Assembly (NCBI RefSeq): GCF_031755915.1
Contig: NC_083382.1
Location: 33,810,295 to 33,874,294, forward strand
DNA from: Ziziphus jujuba
Taxonomy: Eukaryota; Streptophyta; Magnoliopsida; Rosales; Rhamnaceae
DNA: 64,000 nucleotides
Direction of reading: 5' to 3'
The translations under genes and the position numbers were made by a program. The notes below the pieces were generated by a model. It ran no database searches. It was not told the origin of the DNA and worked only from the letters and a program-made list of their open reading frames with translations. Positions 36,303-50,200 of this stretch are shown in pieces. The stretch's first letter is position 1. Every line of letters begins with the position of its first letter.

Positions 36303-38727
36303 TTGCTTTTTGTGGTTTTGGCTCTTGAAATTCTCTCATCGGTTATTTGATTGAAAATTCCTGTCAGTTGGGAGAATCAGTTTTGTTTATATTATAAATG
36401 TTGAAAAACCTTGAAGAAAATTTGCTATTAGTTTATATTTATTAGAGGCTATTATTAATAATTTGGGAGGGAATTTTGAAGGTGGGATTTTAGGATTGGG
36501 AATCTGGAAGTAGTTGTAAACTTGTAATGCTTTAGGGTGATGTATATTCTATATGACGATGCTGTAAACTTGCAATTAGGACATTCAAATGAAAACTATT
36601 CTTATAAAATCGTACTGCCTTACTGTGTCAGCAACGTTGCTGGTGCTCTTTGGAAAATTTTCAACCATTGGATGAAAGCTAATAACATTCAATGGTTAGC
36701 AGAAAAAGATATAAAACCGGTCACATGCATGACTGGTTACTTTCCTCTCACTCTCTCACTTTTCTCACTATATCCTTTATTTCTAAGACAAAATTAAACC
36801 TTTTAATTTGCAATGGCTGGTACAAACTAACATGATTTAAAATATCTGAAATTTTTATTTTTTTAAGAGGTTAAAATAAAATTTAGGTTTCAAATGGAAA
36901 TAAATAGAATTTTCTTAATATCCATTAAAATTTTTTAAATTTTGTTGAAATTTTTTAAATTTCATCAAAATTTTCATGAAAATTTCCGTAAAAATATCCA
37001 CATCAAATCTTTAACAATTTGATTAAAAAATTTATAATTTTCATAGAAATTTTTGAAATTTTCATGAAATTTCAAAAATATTCATGGAATTTTTTAATTT
37101 TTTAAAAAAATTCATAAATATTATTAATATTTAGTAAATTTTTTTATCAAATTAACTTTATTGATACTTTTTTTACCTTTTAATTATCTTTTAAACATTC
37201 ATTGATATAAACAAAATAGAATGAATTAAATTGAATAACATTAATAAGTTCTATTTATTAAATATCGATAAAGCAAAAATATAAAAATTGTGGATTATAT
37301 TTTTGAACCTGGAAAATCTTATTGTCAGGAATATCTGTTTTACAAATGTAGATAAATAAATGATTAAACATATACATGGAGATGTTACAACAAGCAGAGG
37401 ATTCAATTTCTATGATTTTGGATCAATGAGGGTTAAAAGTAATTTTCATAACCCTTATTCAATGGATATTTATGAAATGTCATCAAGTAACAACTCATGG
37501 ATACCATCTCAAATTGAACCATCAGAAAGTCGTACATAGTCAACCAATAATACAAGATCCGTATAATTGATATATTGATAATTATATGCAAAATTATTAG
37601 GGAGATACATACTTCTCACATTTCACATCTTAAAATCAAAATGAGGAAGAAACTGATGATTTTCAATCATCCAGAAGTTCTATATGGTATTAAGATGACA
37701 TTTATGAACTATAATGTAATTGTAATAATCATTTTATATATTTTCGTTAATAAATAATTTTATCATATATGTATTTTTTGATATATTTTTATTAATAATA
37801 ATTTATCTATGATCATAAATGCTTATTATAAATCAATTCACTAAGAAGAATATAACATTCATTCAATATTTTAGCAAGTTTTATAATCAATTTGATAATT
37901 GATGGATTAAATAAGCTAATTCTAAAGTTTCAATAAAAATTTCTATTTTTTAAACAAATTTCCATAATTTTTTATACTTTTTTTTATTGATATTAGATAT
38001 TTTTCTATATTTTTATGAAAATTTTCGTATTTTGAACTCTTGATATTTCTATCGATACCGATTTTTTGAACCTTGTAAACTAACTCATGTAAATATTCAT
38101 AGTTATATTAATTATTATTAATTTCTTTCACATAAAAATAATCGAATGACATTCTAGTTTTGATATTTTGATAAAATTAATAGAGATTATTGAAATTTTA
38201 GTTTTTTTTTTTTAAATTTTTTTTATGATTCTATATGTATAAAAAAGCCTATCTAGATATATTAATTATGATTTATTAAAAATTAAAAGCATAAAAATAA
38301 TTGAATTATATTATAGTTTTGATACTTAATTCAATTTTCTATTCTTACATGGTCTTCTTAAATTGAATATAAAACAAACTGCACAATATATAATTATTTT
38401 ATCGTAAAAGATATAGGTAATTTCTTTTTCATTTTTTTTTCATACATACTTACCGCTCTATCATTCTTTTTACAAATACTAATAACAATATATAGATTTT
38501 TTCATTGCCATAATTTAATTAACATGACTGCTAATATTAATAATACAAATGAGGTTATTTTAACATTAATACTAATACTTGTGACCATCAGTGTAGGTGC
38601 GTGTGGACATTGATAGGCTATTTGGTATCCAATACTATATTATTTGGGTGTAGATTAAAGAATTATTCAAATGTAATGATAGTCACTCTCATGACACCGA
38701 TACTTTTTCAGAGCGATTTGGTTTAAA
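36303..38727. other. AT-rich, gene-free region with decayed repeats
   Basis: After the NusB gene 3' UTR, 36850-37150 and 37900-38060 show degenerate, mutually related AAATTT(C)ATGAAATTT-type sequence. A 50-codon open stretch at about 37379-37540 looks coding-like but is isolated. No intact gene. Confidence 0.5.
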
Positions 38728-39435
38728 GTTCGGAAGAACTTCAAAATTAAGTGCTTTTAAGTGATAGTAATCTAATGATGAATGACTTCTTAGGAAGCTC
38801 TTGCTTTAGAGTTTGAAAGAACTCTAAAATTAAGCGTGCTCAAGCGAGAGTAATCTAAAGATAGGTGACCTTTTGGAAAACTTTGGCTTCAGGGTTCGAA
38901 ATAACTTCAAATTAGGTGCACTTAGACAAGAGTAATCCAAATATGGATGACCTTTTGAAAAGTTTTGGCTTCAAGGTTCGAAAAAACTCCAAATTAGGCG
39001 TGGTTAGACTAGAGTAATCCAAAGATGGATGATCTCCTGATCTAAGGAGTCGAACTCCAAAATTAAGCATGCTCAAGTAAGACTAATATAAAAATGGGTG
39101 ATCTTTTGGACTCTGGCTTCAGGGTTCAAAAGAACTCCAAATTAGGCATGCTTTGGCTAAAGTAATCCAAAGATGGATGATTTCTTGATCCAAGGATGGG
39201 CGACCTGCTAGGAAGCTAGCTAACCATAACTCATCCGCTGATTTTCAACATTAGTGGATTTGGACCTCCACTTAGTTTCACCCAAACTTTATCCTTGTCA
39301 TGGATAGATCACTCAAGTTCAGGGTTTGAAAGAACTCTAAAATTAAGGGTGCTCAGGAAAGAGTAATCTAAAAATGTGTAACCTTTTAGGAAGCTTTGGC
39401 TTCAAGGTTCGAAAGAACTCCAAAATTAAACGCCT
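38728..39435 (+). repeat. Degenerate tandem array of 5S rRNA 3'-half sequences
   Basis: Units recur with a period near 83 bp: the GAACT core starts at 38736, 38819, 38902 (degenerate), 38984 (degenerate), 39052, 39132, 39332 and 39415. The best unit (about 38819-38880) reads GAACTCTAAAATTAAGCGTG, then CTCAAGCGAGAGTAAT, then GATAGGTGACC. It aligns with plant 5S rRNA from GAACTCCGAAGTTAAGCGTG through the pol III A-box to GATGGGTGACC. Most differences are C-to-T or G-to-A. The 5' half of 5S is not visible in any unit. None is a functional 5S gene. A possible source is a Cassandra-type TRIM LTR, which carries 5S sequence, but no LTR ends were seen. Confidence 0.75.
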
Positions 39436-42400
39436 GATTCTACCATATATGTCTTTTTCATTCCATCAAAAATCGATTTTATGGTATAGATACTTATGAC
39501 CTCCCCTTAGGGATCAGGGTTCAGGGTTTTAATATTTGTAGGTAAAAATATTAAAAGATGGAGTTTTTACATTAAAATGGATTCTTTTTATCTAAAATAT
39601 GGAGAGATACAATTTATGAATTTTAAATAGATCCAAGTTTATGAGTATCCATTCCGAATGTGAATTTCATAATCTTGAAGATTAATTTTCAATATTGGAA
39701 AATTAATTCTCTACCATATCGAAGATGCTAGACTACAAAACAGTCAATTTTTTGGCCTTATCTAAAGCTATAGGTGGAATTTTTTAATGATTTCAATTGG
39801 ATTAATACGATTTTTTTTTCTTTTTTTTTAAGTTGGAGCATATGCATAGTTTTTACTACATTTCAGTCTTGGAGGAGAATTGGAAATTGAATGCTTTAAC
39901 GATATCAAAATGCTTATTATCTTATGTGGTTAGAAAGCTGATTTAGAAAGTTAACTTTTTCAGGTGATTTAAGTGAAAAATAAGTAGGTTTGATATTTTT
40001 AAGTATATGTTGAAGTTAGATTGCAGTGTAGTAATTAATGAAGATTTAGAGGATTTAAAACTGAAATTAATTGAAGTCTAAATTGAAAAATTCAATGGGC
40101 CCAGTGACTTGCAATATTTTGTATTTTAGAAAACAGGAAAAAAGACAGAGAACCTTAGACTCTTTCTCTTCCATCACTATTACAGCTTTTCATGACCCAT
40201 TCCTTCATTGAAGAGATTTAGAAGCGTTTTAGAAGATAAACAGGAAGCAATTTTGAATTACACAATATCAATACCAATAGCTATAGAGTTAAAGTTTGGG
40301 ATTTTATGTTTGATTAATTTTCTTCTTCTTTCTCTTATATGTTTGTGAACACATTGTTGATTTTGATTATGAATATGTTTTTTAATTTAGTTATTAACTA
40401 AATTTCATAACTGAAAAAAAAAAATGAATTTCATAACTAGGGCTATGATGTGGCCCTAGCTATGATTAATCATTTTTAATGTAAAAAATCTTTATTTTTG
40501 ATATTCTATTAATAGTCTGTTGTTGATCTTAATTTCATAAAAAAGAAGAAGAATGATTTAATATTATTTTTGTAAAGGAATATACAAAAGAATATTATTT
40601 GCAGTGGATTACATGATGAATAGAAATATTATTATGCCATATTCATATCATACCTTTGATGCCATGATAAAGCTTAATCTTGTTTTATTGGTTTTGCATG
40701 TTTTAGAACTTAATTAGATCTATCTAGATTAGGTATAATTCAATTATCTTGTGTGAATTAAATAAATTGTTTGAGAAACCATCTTTTGATTAATTTTTAA
40801 AAGCTAAGTGTGGTTAACAAATGTCATCATTAAGATTTTCATAATCATTGTATTTTCTTCTTAAGCAATTCAATTGTTTTCTTTAATTTTTAATTTGCCC
40901 AACAATGACAATGTTATTATAATTTAGTTAATATAATTTACAATGTGTTATAATAAGGATTAAAAACACAATTAATCCTTATTCCCCATGGGTTAGACAT
41001 CCTATCATTATACTTACCATTATATTGGTTGGTTCAAATACTTGTGAAATGAGAAATATAATTTCATGATATATAATGTGTCGTTATTTATTTGAATAAT
41101 GTGATTGACACATAGGTGGTTCTCTCCATAAGTTGCTAGCAAGATTCTTACATATTAAATTTCTATAATTATATATAGTTACCATTTAGTAAGCATGTGA
41201 TAAGGATCTCATAAGGACATTTTATTTGATACGTCACACATTTAAATCATGTCATATTATTTAAATATGTATTTTGATTTTTTTTTTATATAAAACCAAA
41301 ATAAGAAAATAATAGTAAGTCAAATTTGCATGGGATTCAATGATAATTGTTATAAAAAGTTAATTAAGTATTTTTTAAATTTGTTTGATAATTTAAGGTA
41401 TTGTCATGTATCATTTTGCAAAGTTGTTTTTCATTTTACATATTGAAAAATGGTAAAAAAATGTGTTTGGTGGCTATGTCTGAAAAAAAGTTGAAAGGAT
41501 TCTCCATATACAAAAAAATTTAGAAAACATTCTAAAGACATTTTACGTGTATTTAAAAAGTTTGGAAATGGAGATACAAAATGATATAGATTAAATTTAT
41601 TATTTTAAATAAAATTTTTTATTATATATATACATATTTTTAAATATATGAGTAGATGTGCTTTAAATTCTACAAATATGAATGCAATTTAATATTTTCA
41701 TTTTATAAAATTGATTTGTAAAATTATTTTTAGAAAATAACAAACATGCCTTTAATTTTACAATATCTAAGGGCCAATCCTTTATTCCAAGACTTTTGAT
41801 AAATGATATAGACCTTTAAACTGATCTATTTTGAAAATGGAAATCTAACTTTTAAAGACCTTTTTAATCTTCCTATACCCATATCCAAACATTATGAATT
41901 TTTTTCCCTAAATAATTTTACTATATCGAAAATGCTTACAAAGAAGAGGGTTTCTAGCAACAAGAATCCATTGCAATCTATTGTTGTATCATCTCATGCT
42001 CAAGGAAAGTTCTTATTGCGGAAGGAAAAATAAAAACTTTCCTTGAGTGTGAATGTTATAATTGTGGGTTGAAATGGGTTCTTAGAGCCATAACATTATT
42101 GCTAGAAATATAAGCACTTTAAATACAATAAAAATAATTTAGGTAAAAGAATTCCAAAGGATTAAAAGAGTTTGCTAAAAATACCTTTAGATTATAGTTT
42201 AAAGGTTTCTATTATTTGTCAAAACTATTTTTCAAAAGATTTGTTACAAAGAACAAGCTTTATATACATACAAATATTTGTATATATAACCAGACTCTTA
42301 TTAAGTCAACCTGATATTTTATGTTCAGACATTTCTTTTTAATTTTGAATTACTTTAAAAGTTAAGATTTAAAAATTCATTTATGATTATCTGGGTTTTT

Positions 42401-43969
42401 ATAGGGTTTAATTTGTTCAAATAAAGTTTTAGTATGTCATTAGACCCATATTTTATCAATAATATAATTTTAAATCATAACTTTTGATATAATTCAAAGA
42501 ATAATAATAAAAAATCTAGGGCTAAAATCATTATGTCAATCTGATACTAAAACTATCAGGTCAACTTGATGCAAGCCAGACTCTTTATATACGTATGCGT
42601 GTATATATATATATATATATAGTACCATTCTATTAGGAATAGTTTCCTAGATTATATTGAATATTGGCAATCTTTCAGCATTGAAAGACTTTTTCTTTTT
42701 CCCATATGGCATGTAACTGGTAATTTTATAGTGTCAAAAGATTATCGATGGCTACATATATATATATATATATATATGTATATAAAATTTTATTATATTG
42801 TGAGTAATCACCGAGGTAATATTAGTATAAAATTATATTTCTCATATAAATAATATTATCTAAAAAATTAATTAAAAAAAAAGTTACTACAAGTTCTAGG
42901 ATTAACTAGAGGATTACTTATATATAAATTATGTACTCTGTCTACCATGTCATTCTCAAAGTTTATATTTTATGTTTAGAAGTAAATAAATGTCTATCGT
43001 ATCTATAAAAATCTAATCCCTAAAAAATGTTTATAAAAATCCATCAATGCTCATTAAACTTATACATTTCACCAAAGCATCCAATCATAATTAGGTTATA
43101 TTTTTTACTTCACGTATGTTGCATTCCAAGTAAGTAGATTTTTTTTTTCCTTTTCAAATGGAATTGGAAGATGGAAAAAAAATGAGAAATCCTTTATATA
43201 TATATATATATATATACATATCATCAATTTCAAGTAAGGTTTATTTTATTTTACTAAATTAAGTTTCATCCTTAATAACTACTGGATGATTAAGAATTAA
43301 GATTGAAAATTCAAAAAATGATGAGTAAGATTTGAAATTCAAAGAGTAATAACCCTATTTAAATCTTATTGGATCCATAATTAATAAATGTAATTTCAAA
43401 TATCTACTTTTAATGTAATTTAAGAGTTAAAAAAAATATCTCATTTAATTCTTATATTAATCCTTATATTAAGGACCATACTTTTTCTATAGCTCGAGAC
43501 TTGAAGAAAACACCTGAACATTTAATCTAGTCAAAGAAGAGCTTCTAGATCCCTCCACTCTGCAATGATATCAAGGTAAAATCTATTATTATTGATAAAT
43601 GTATTGCACGATAAACTCAAATTGGAAGATTTTTCCAACTCTTTGAGTAAGATTGCACCAAGTGCCCTAACAACCACATAGTCTAATTCAGAAGATGTTT
43701 CAATGATTATTAATGAAAAATTACTCGTTGACTCGGGCTATAGGAATGCTTGAAAATTGAGAGCAAAGCGAAGTGGGGAAAAGTGATGATTTCCAGATAG
43801 AAATGCGTTTTGAATACTAAGAGTATCACCATCCGAAAGTTTGTAATTGATATAATTCATCTTATTGATTGTGTAAACTTCGTTTATTTCAAATACCAAG
43901 CATTGAAGAGAATATTTTCTTGATTATATAAATATATCTATATAAATAAATATATATATATATATATAG
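39436..43969. other. AT-rich gene desert
   Basis: About 4.5 kb with no supported gene. TA microsatellites lie at about 42600-42622, 42757-42780, 43194-43218 and 43944-43969. Near 41926-42090 a short stretch encodes CECYNCGLKW, vaguely like a gag zinc knuckle but too short to call. A possible MITE (TGTTTGGTGGCTATG to CAAACATGCC) spans about 41465-41752. Confidence 0.45.
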
Positions 43970-44764
43970 TCCTTCTATGGTCAGGACCAACTGGACCAAA
44001 AAGGTGCGGTCCAAAAACATGGGAAATTGCTCAGCTATTAGATTACAATGAGTCTCACGAATGGCTCAGATTACTTTTTGTCACACGTGAGAAATAATTG
44101 CGGAAAATTTTACATTCCTTTAACATTCCCGCCATTCATTTCCTACCTCGCGCACACCATATTTTCACACAGATCTGGCCTTTTAAAATTTCCCACTCAT
44201 CATCATAAATTTTTCACCAAATGGTGTAGCCGGGAGGCCCAACTTGACCATTTCAAAAATCCGTTGACCATTTCAAAAATCCCAAATCCTTCCGAATCGG
44301 CCACCTTTCCGAATGCCGCACAGCCGCCGGCAGTACCACACTCGGGGTTAAAGGTTAGTATTTCGTTTCTTGTATCGTAATCATTAAGTATAATCCATTA
44401 GATTTAAAGATAAAATTTTTAAATTCTGACAATGTGTATTAATGAATTTCTTTTTGTTTGCAATTTAGGAAAAAAAAAAAGGGGAAAGAAACATGGACAC
44501 AGGAGAAGAGGAAGCTCCAATTGCGGGAAGCCAAGGTTTCATTTTATACATGTTCATCTATTACTTTTGATTGCTTCCATCCCTTCCCTGTTAGCTTCAT
44601 TTTTGTAAAATCTATGCTTCCATCCCTTCCCTGTGGTATTAATGATTAATAGCATGTTATATAAATTATACGTAGTCAATAGGTGTGATTTGGAAATGGA
44701 TTGAAATGTATTATATGGAAATTAATAATGATCATATGTTGATTTTATTATCTCAGATGGCAAC

Positions 44765-46639
44765 GTGAATGATTTACAGTATGAAGCAAATAATCATCAT
44801 GCTGGTGATGTAGAAATATCCTTACTGTCATGCCCTAATGATGTTGATGATGTTTACATTCCCCAAGTGTCGGAAAACTTAAAACCAACGGTTGGACAAG
44901 AGTTTATATCGATAGATGAGGCACTTGAGTTTTACATCAAGTATTCAAAAGAAGCGGGATTTAGTGTTCGTAGCAATTCCAGTAAGAGACGTAAAGGTAC
45001 CAATGAAGCTATAAGGAAAGAATTTGTTTGTTATAAAGAAGGAGAATCTTCTAAAAAGGGCAGTAAAAAAAAAAAGGTGTCGGGGGATAACCAAAGATAA
45101 TTGTAAGGCAAAATTGGCCGTGGTTAGGTTGAAAATGGGGAAATATGTCATTAGTGTATTTATTGAAGAGCACATTCATCCATTACCAAGCCCTAAAAAA
45201 GAACATTTATTGAGGTCACATCGTAATGTGTCTGAAGCCAAAAAATCACTAACACAACAATTTTCAGCAGCAAACGTGCCAACTCACCAACAAATAAGTA
45301 TTCTTGAATTTAAAGCTGGGGGTATAGAAAATATTAGGTGTACGAAGAAGGATATTTATAACAATGAAGCTAAGTTGCATAATGAAATGCGGGGACAAGA
45401 TGCAGAACTATTGAATGAATATTTCCTAACAGAGCAAGAAAGGGATCCATCATTTATGTTTGAAATAGATGTAGATGATGAATGTAAATTGAAGCATTGT
45501 TTTTGGTCTGATTTGGTTTGTGGAAGAGCTTATCGATGCTTTGGTGATGTCGTTGTATTTGATACAACTTATAACACTAATCAGTATGGTATGATATGTG
45601 CACCTTTGGTTGGGGTTAATAATCATGGTCAAACAGTGATATTTGCATGTGCATTCTTAAGTGATGAAAGAAATGAATCTTTTGTTTGGTTATTTGAGCT
45701 ATTAAAGAAAAGTATACCTACAAACACCCAAAAGATGATCATCACCGATCAAGATCTTGTAATGACAAAGGCTGTAGCTCAGAGCTTACCGAATACATTC
45801 CATAGGTATTGTCGTTGGCACATACTTGAGAAGTTTTCTATATATTTAAATGCAATCACTTACAGGGATTTTTACAAGGATTTCAAATACTGTATTTGGG
45901 AATCAGAATGTCCAGAAGAGTTTGAAAGAAAATAGGCTTCTGTCATTGAAAAGGCGAACCTACATGACAATGAATGGTTAAAGTCAATATTTGAACTACG
46001 TTCGAGATGGGTGCCGGCATATGTTAATCATGTATTCTCAGCTAGAATGTTAAGTAGCTAACATGCAGAAAGCTCTCATGCATTTTTCAAGAGGTACATT
46101 TCAAAGAAAAATTTATAGATGGATTTTATACTTCGATTTAATAGGGCACTTGCAGATCAACGTCACGAAGACTTAAGTGCTGATCATGTTGATATTAATG
46201 AGAAGCCTGTTTTGAAACTGCCATCGGAAATGGAGAAGCAAATGGCTGAGATATATACACGCAAGATTTTTTATAAGTTTCAAGATAAGTTGTGTATAAC
46301 TTAGTAACAATGCCACAAATTGTTAGTAAAAATGATACACATAAAATGTATACGGTCCAGAGTTGTCCAAATGGAGGTGTCCCAAGGTTTCGGGAAATTG
46401 ATTATGATAAAGTTTTGGACTATGCATCGTGTAGCTATAAAAAGTTTGAGAGTGAAGGTTTAGAGAAAGGTGGTTCAATGTTAATGTGGCAAAGTAAACT
46501 GTTCAAACTTTTCTCAGAACTCGTTGATAACATCATGTCAAATGAAGAGGTAGCTGTAATTATGAATGATGCTCTGCAAAGTTTGGTTGAGCAGTTTAAA
46601 TCCGTAGGTGAGAGCAAAGGGATGTGGAAGAAGATTTAA
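44765..46639 (+). pseudogene. Broken FAR1/FHY3-related (MULE transposase-derived) gene
   Basis: The translation shows the FAR1-type N-terminal domain (SIDEALEFYIKYSKEAGFSVR...EFVCYKEG, then CKAKLAVVRLKMGKYVISVFIEEHIHPL). A MULE transposase domain follows (DVVVFDTTYNTNQYGMICAPLVGVNNHGQTVIFACAFL, ITDQDLVMTKAVAQSLPNTFHRYCRWHILEK). Last come VTMPQIVSKNDTHKMYTVQ and the start of a SWIM finger (YASCSYKKFESEGL). It is disabled by a frameshift at an A run (45066-45077), in-frame stops at 45933 (TAG), 46059 (TAA) and 46116 (TAG), a frame change near 46290-46304, and loss of the rest of the SWIM region after about 46457. It may be a dead FRS gene or the core of a dead Mutator-like element; sequence from about 43970 could be its 5' end, but matching inverted ends were not found. 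Confidence 0.85.
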
Positions 46640-47279
46640 AGGAGGGAGGGGGGGGGGGGGGAAGAGAAGGCAACAAATGCCGCTAAGTATAAAGGTCAAC
46701 ATTACAATGGATGTGGAAAAATTGACCAAGCGCATGACAAAAGAAACTGTCTAGTCCTTAACAATTAGTAAGACAAAAAAACTATATTATTTATTGGTTT
46801 TATGCAATTGGAACAATCACATCATGTACAAACTATTATGGTTTCTATGTTGGTCCTCACAACAAGAGAATATGTGTCAACAAGAATCAGAATTTGAATT
46901 TGACGCTGACCAGTTTTAGTTCTACAGGTATAAAACTAAGTTATAACTGTTGTATGCCTATTAAATATCTTGTCCCTGATGCCTATTCGAAAGTAGTCTT
47001 TATAGTCTTCCACATTTTGTTATGTAGGGCAGCATTAGCAGCTTAAGGGATGACCCCTGCGTGTGGACTACCAGGCCTGCAAAACTGATGCGGCAATAAT
47101 TGTTTCCTTAGTTTGGCACCATTGTCTGAGCCTCCAAATACAAAGTATTATGACATTTTTTTGGATATCCAAAAGGACTACGCCGATGCTACTACCTTGT
47201 AAACGTGTCTGCTTTGTACCCCAAATATATTTTAGACAAAATAATTACATGCAATTTTTTTTTTAGTTCTTCTTTCCAT
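46640..47279. other. Spacer between FAR1 pseudogene and satellite
   Basis: Starts with a G run (about 46646-46662) just after the pseudogene, then AT-rich sequence with no domain recognised. Confidence 0.5.
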
Positions 47280-50200
47280 TCAACATTATAATTTCGTTTG
47301 ATGCTTGTAAGTTTTTGCGCCGATTTTGGACAAAATATTTACTGAGGAATTTAAACAAACTTTGCAAGATCCTTTAAAAAATAAAGCAAGAACAAAAAGA
47401 AATATTATTTTTGTTAAGGGACCAACGCTGATGATACGTTGACTATTCATCGTCATCCTATCAGTCCATGCCGACGTTACTTTAAAGACCACTCGTCGGC
47501 TTAGGGGCACAAATATAGTATAATACTTTGACTGTCTTGCCTTTGTAATTTCGTTTGATGCGTTTAAATTTCTCGACTGATTTTGATCAAAATAAGTACA
47601 CATAAATTTAATCAAAACCTTGAATCTCATTTAAAAAATGGAAAAATTATAAAATAATTCAAAATGGTTTAATGTGGAACAACGGCGACGTGAAAGTAAC
47701 GCTTGACTGTCGGTTTATAGAAACGCTGACGCTACACTAACAAGTACACGTCGTTTTAGTTCCCTATTTGATGTATGGTTGTTTTCGCTTATTTCCCTTC
47801 ACCATTGTAATTTCGTTTTATGGTGGTAAGTTGTTGCACTGATTTTGGACAAAATAGTTACTTAGGAATTGAAATAAAATTTGCAAAATCATGTAAAGAA
47901 TAAAGCTAGAACAAAAAAGATATGTAATGTTCATTAAGGACACACCTCGATGCTAAGTTGACATATCATCGTCGTCGGCTTACATCCACAAAACAAGGAA
48001 AATTTATTGACCGTATTGCCTTCGTAATTTCGTTTGAATTTTGTAAGTTTTTGCACCAATTTTGGCCAAAATAATAATTGAGGACTTAAAAAAAACTTTG
48101 CAAATCATGTAAAGAATCAAGCTAGAACAAAAAGATGTGTTACGTTTATTAGGGTACCAACGCCAATGCTACGTTGATACACCATCGTCGTCTTAGTAAG
48201 ACACGCCGAAGCTATGTCAACGACCATTCATCGGCTTACGTCCACAAAATTAGGATAATTTATCGACCGTATTCCCTTTGTAATTTGGTTTGATTCCTGT
48301 AAGTTATTGCACCAAATTTGGTTAAAATAATTACTGAGAAATTCAAATAAACTTTGCAAATCATGTAAAGAATCAGGCTAGAACAAAAAGATGTGTTATG
48401 TTTGTTAGGGTACCAACGCCGACACTACGTTGATACACGAATGTCATGTTATGGGTAACGTTGACACAAGACACGCTGATGCTACATTGATGCACCATCG
48501 TCGTCTTATGTATAAACACCGACACTGTGTCAACGACCATTCATCGGCTTACGTCCACAAAATTAGGATAATTTATTGACCATATTACCTTCCAAATTTC
48601 ATTTGATTCCTATAAGTTGTTAAATCGATTTTGGTCAAAATAATTACTGAGGAATTAAAATAAACTTTGCAAATCATGCAAAGAATCAAGCTACAACAAA
48701 AAGATGTGTTACGTTTATTAGGGTACAAATGCCAACGCTATGTTAATACACCATCGTCGTCTTATGAAGAAACACCGACGCTATGTCAACGAGCATTCGT
48801 CAGCTTATGTCCACAAAATTAGGATAATTTATTGACCGTATTGCCTTTGTAATTTGGTTTGACTCCTGTAAGTTGTTAAATCGATTTTGGTCAAAATAAT
48901 TCTGAGGAATTAAAATAAACTTTGCAAACCATTTAAAGAATCAAGCTACAACCAAAAGATGTGTTACGTTTGTTAGGATACCAATGCCGACACTACGTTA
49001 ATACACCATCATCGTCTTATGAAGAAACATCGACGTTGTGTCAACAATCATTCGTCGACTTATGTCCACAAAATTAGGATAATTTATTGACTGTATTGCC
49101 TTCATAATTTGGTTTGATTCCTGTAAGTTGTTGCACCGATTTTGGTCAAAATAATTACTAAAGAATTCAAACAAACTTTACAAATCATGTAAAGAATCAG
49201 GTTAGAACAAAAAGATGTGTTACGTTTGTTAGGGTACCAATGCCGACACTACGTTGATACACCAACGTCGTCTTATGGGTAACGCCGACATTACATCAAA
49301 AACCATTCGTCGGCTTACGTCCACAGAATTAGGATAATTTATTAACCGTATTGCTTTCGTATTTTGGTTTGATTTCTGTAAGTTGTTGCACCAATTTTGG
49401 TCAAAATAATTACTGAGGAATTCAAACAAACTTTTCAAATCATGTAAAGAATCAAGCTACAACAAAAAAGATGTGTTACGTTTATTAGGGTATCGACACC
49501 GATGCTACATTGATACACCATTGTCGTCTTATGAAGCAATGCTGACATTGTGTCAACGATCATTCGTCGGTTTACATCCATAAAATTAGGATAATTTATT
49601 GATCGTATTGCGTTCATAATTTAGTTTGATTCCTGTAAGTTGTTGCACTGATTTTGGTCAAAATAATTATTGAGCAATTCAAACAAACTTTGCAAATCAT
49701 GTCAAGAATCAAGTTACAACAAAAAGATGTGTTACGTTTATTAGGGTACCAATGCCAACGCTATGTTGATACCCCATCATCTTTTTATGGAAAACACCGA
49801 CGCTACGACAATGATTATTCGTTGGCTTACGTCTAGAAAATTAGGATAATTGATTGACCATATTGCCTTCGTAATTTGATTTGATTCCTGCAAGTTGTTG
49901 TACCGATTGTGGTCAAAATAGTTACCGAGGAATTAAAACAAACTTTACAAATCATGTAAAGAATCAAGGTACAACAAAAAGATGTGTTACGTTTATTAGG
50001 GTGCAAACGCCGACGCTACATTGATACACCATCATCGTTTTATGAAGAAATGACGACGCTATGTCAATGACCATTTGTCGGCTTATGTTCACAAAATTAG
50101 GATAATTTATTGACCGTATTGCCTTCCTAATTTTGTTTGATTCCTGTAAGTTGTTAAACTGATTTTGGTCAAAATAATTGCTAAGGATTTAAAACAAACT

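Noticed and set aside
38728..39435. Possible tRNA or functional 5S genes (GGTTCGAA and A-box-like motifs)
   Set aside because: No cloverleaf can be built, and every 5S unit lacks the 5' half and carries many substitutions.
41926..42090. Gag zinc-knuckle remnant (CECYNCGLKW)
   Set aside because: Only half of a CCHC knuckle is present and no other retroelement domain is nearby.
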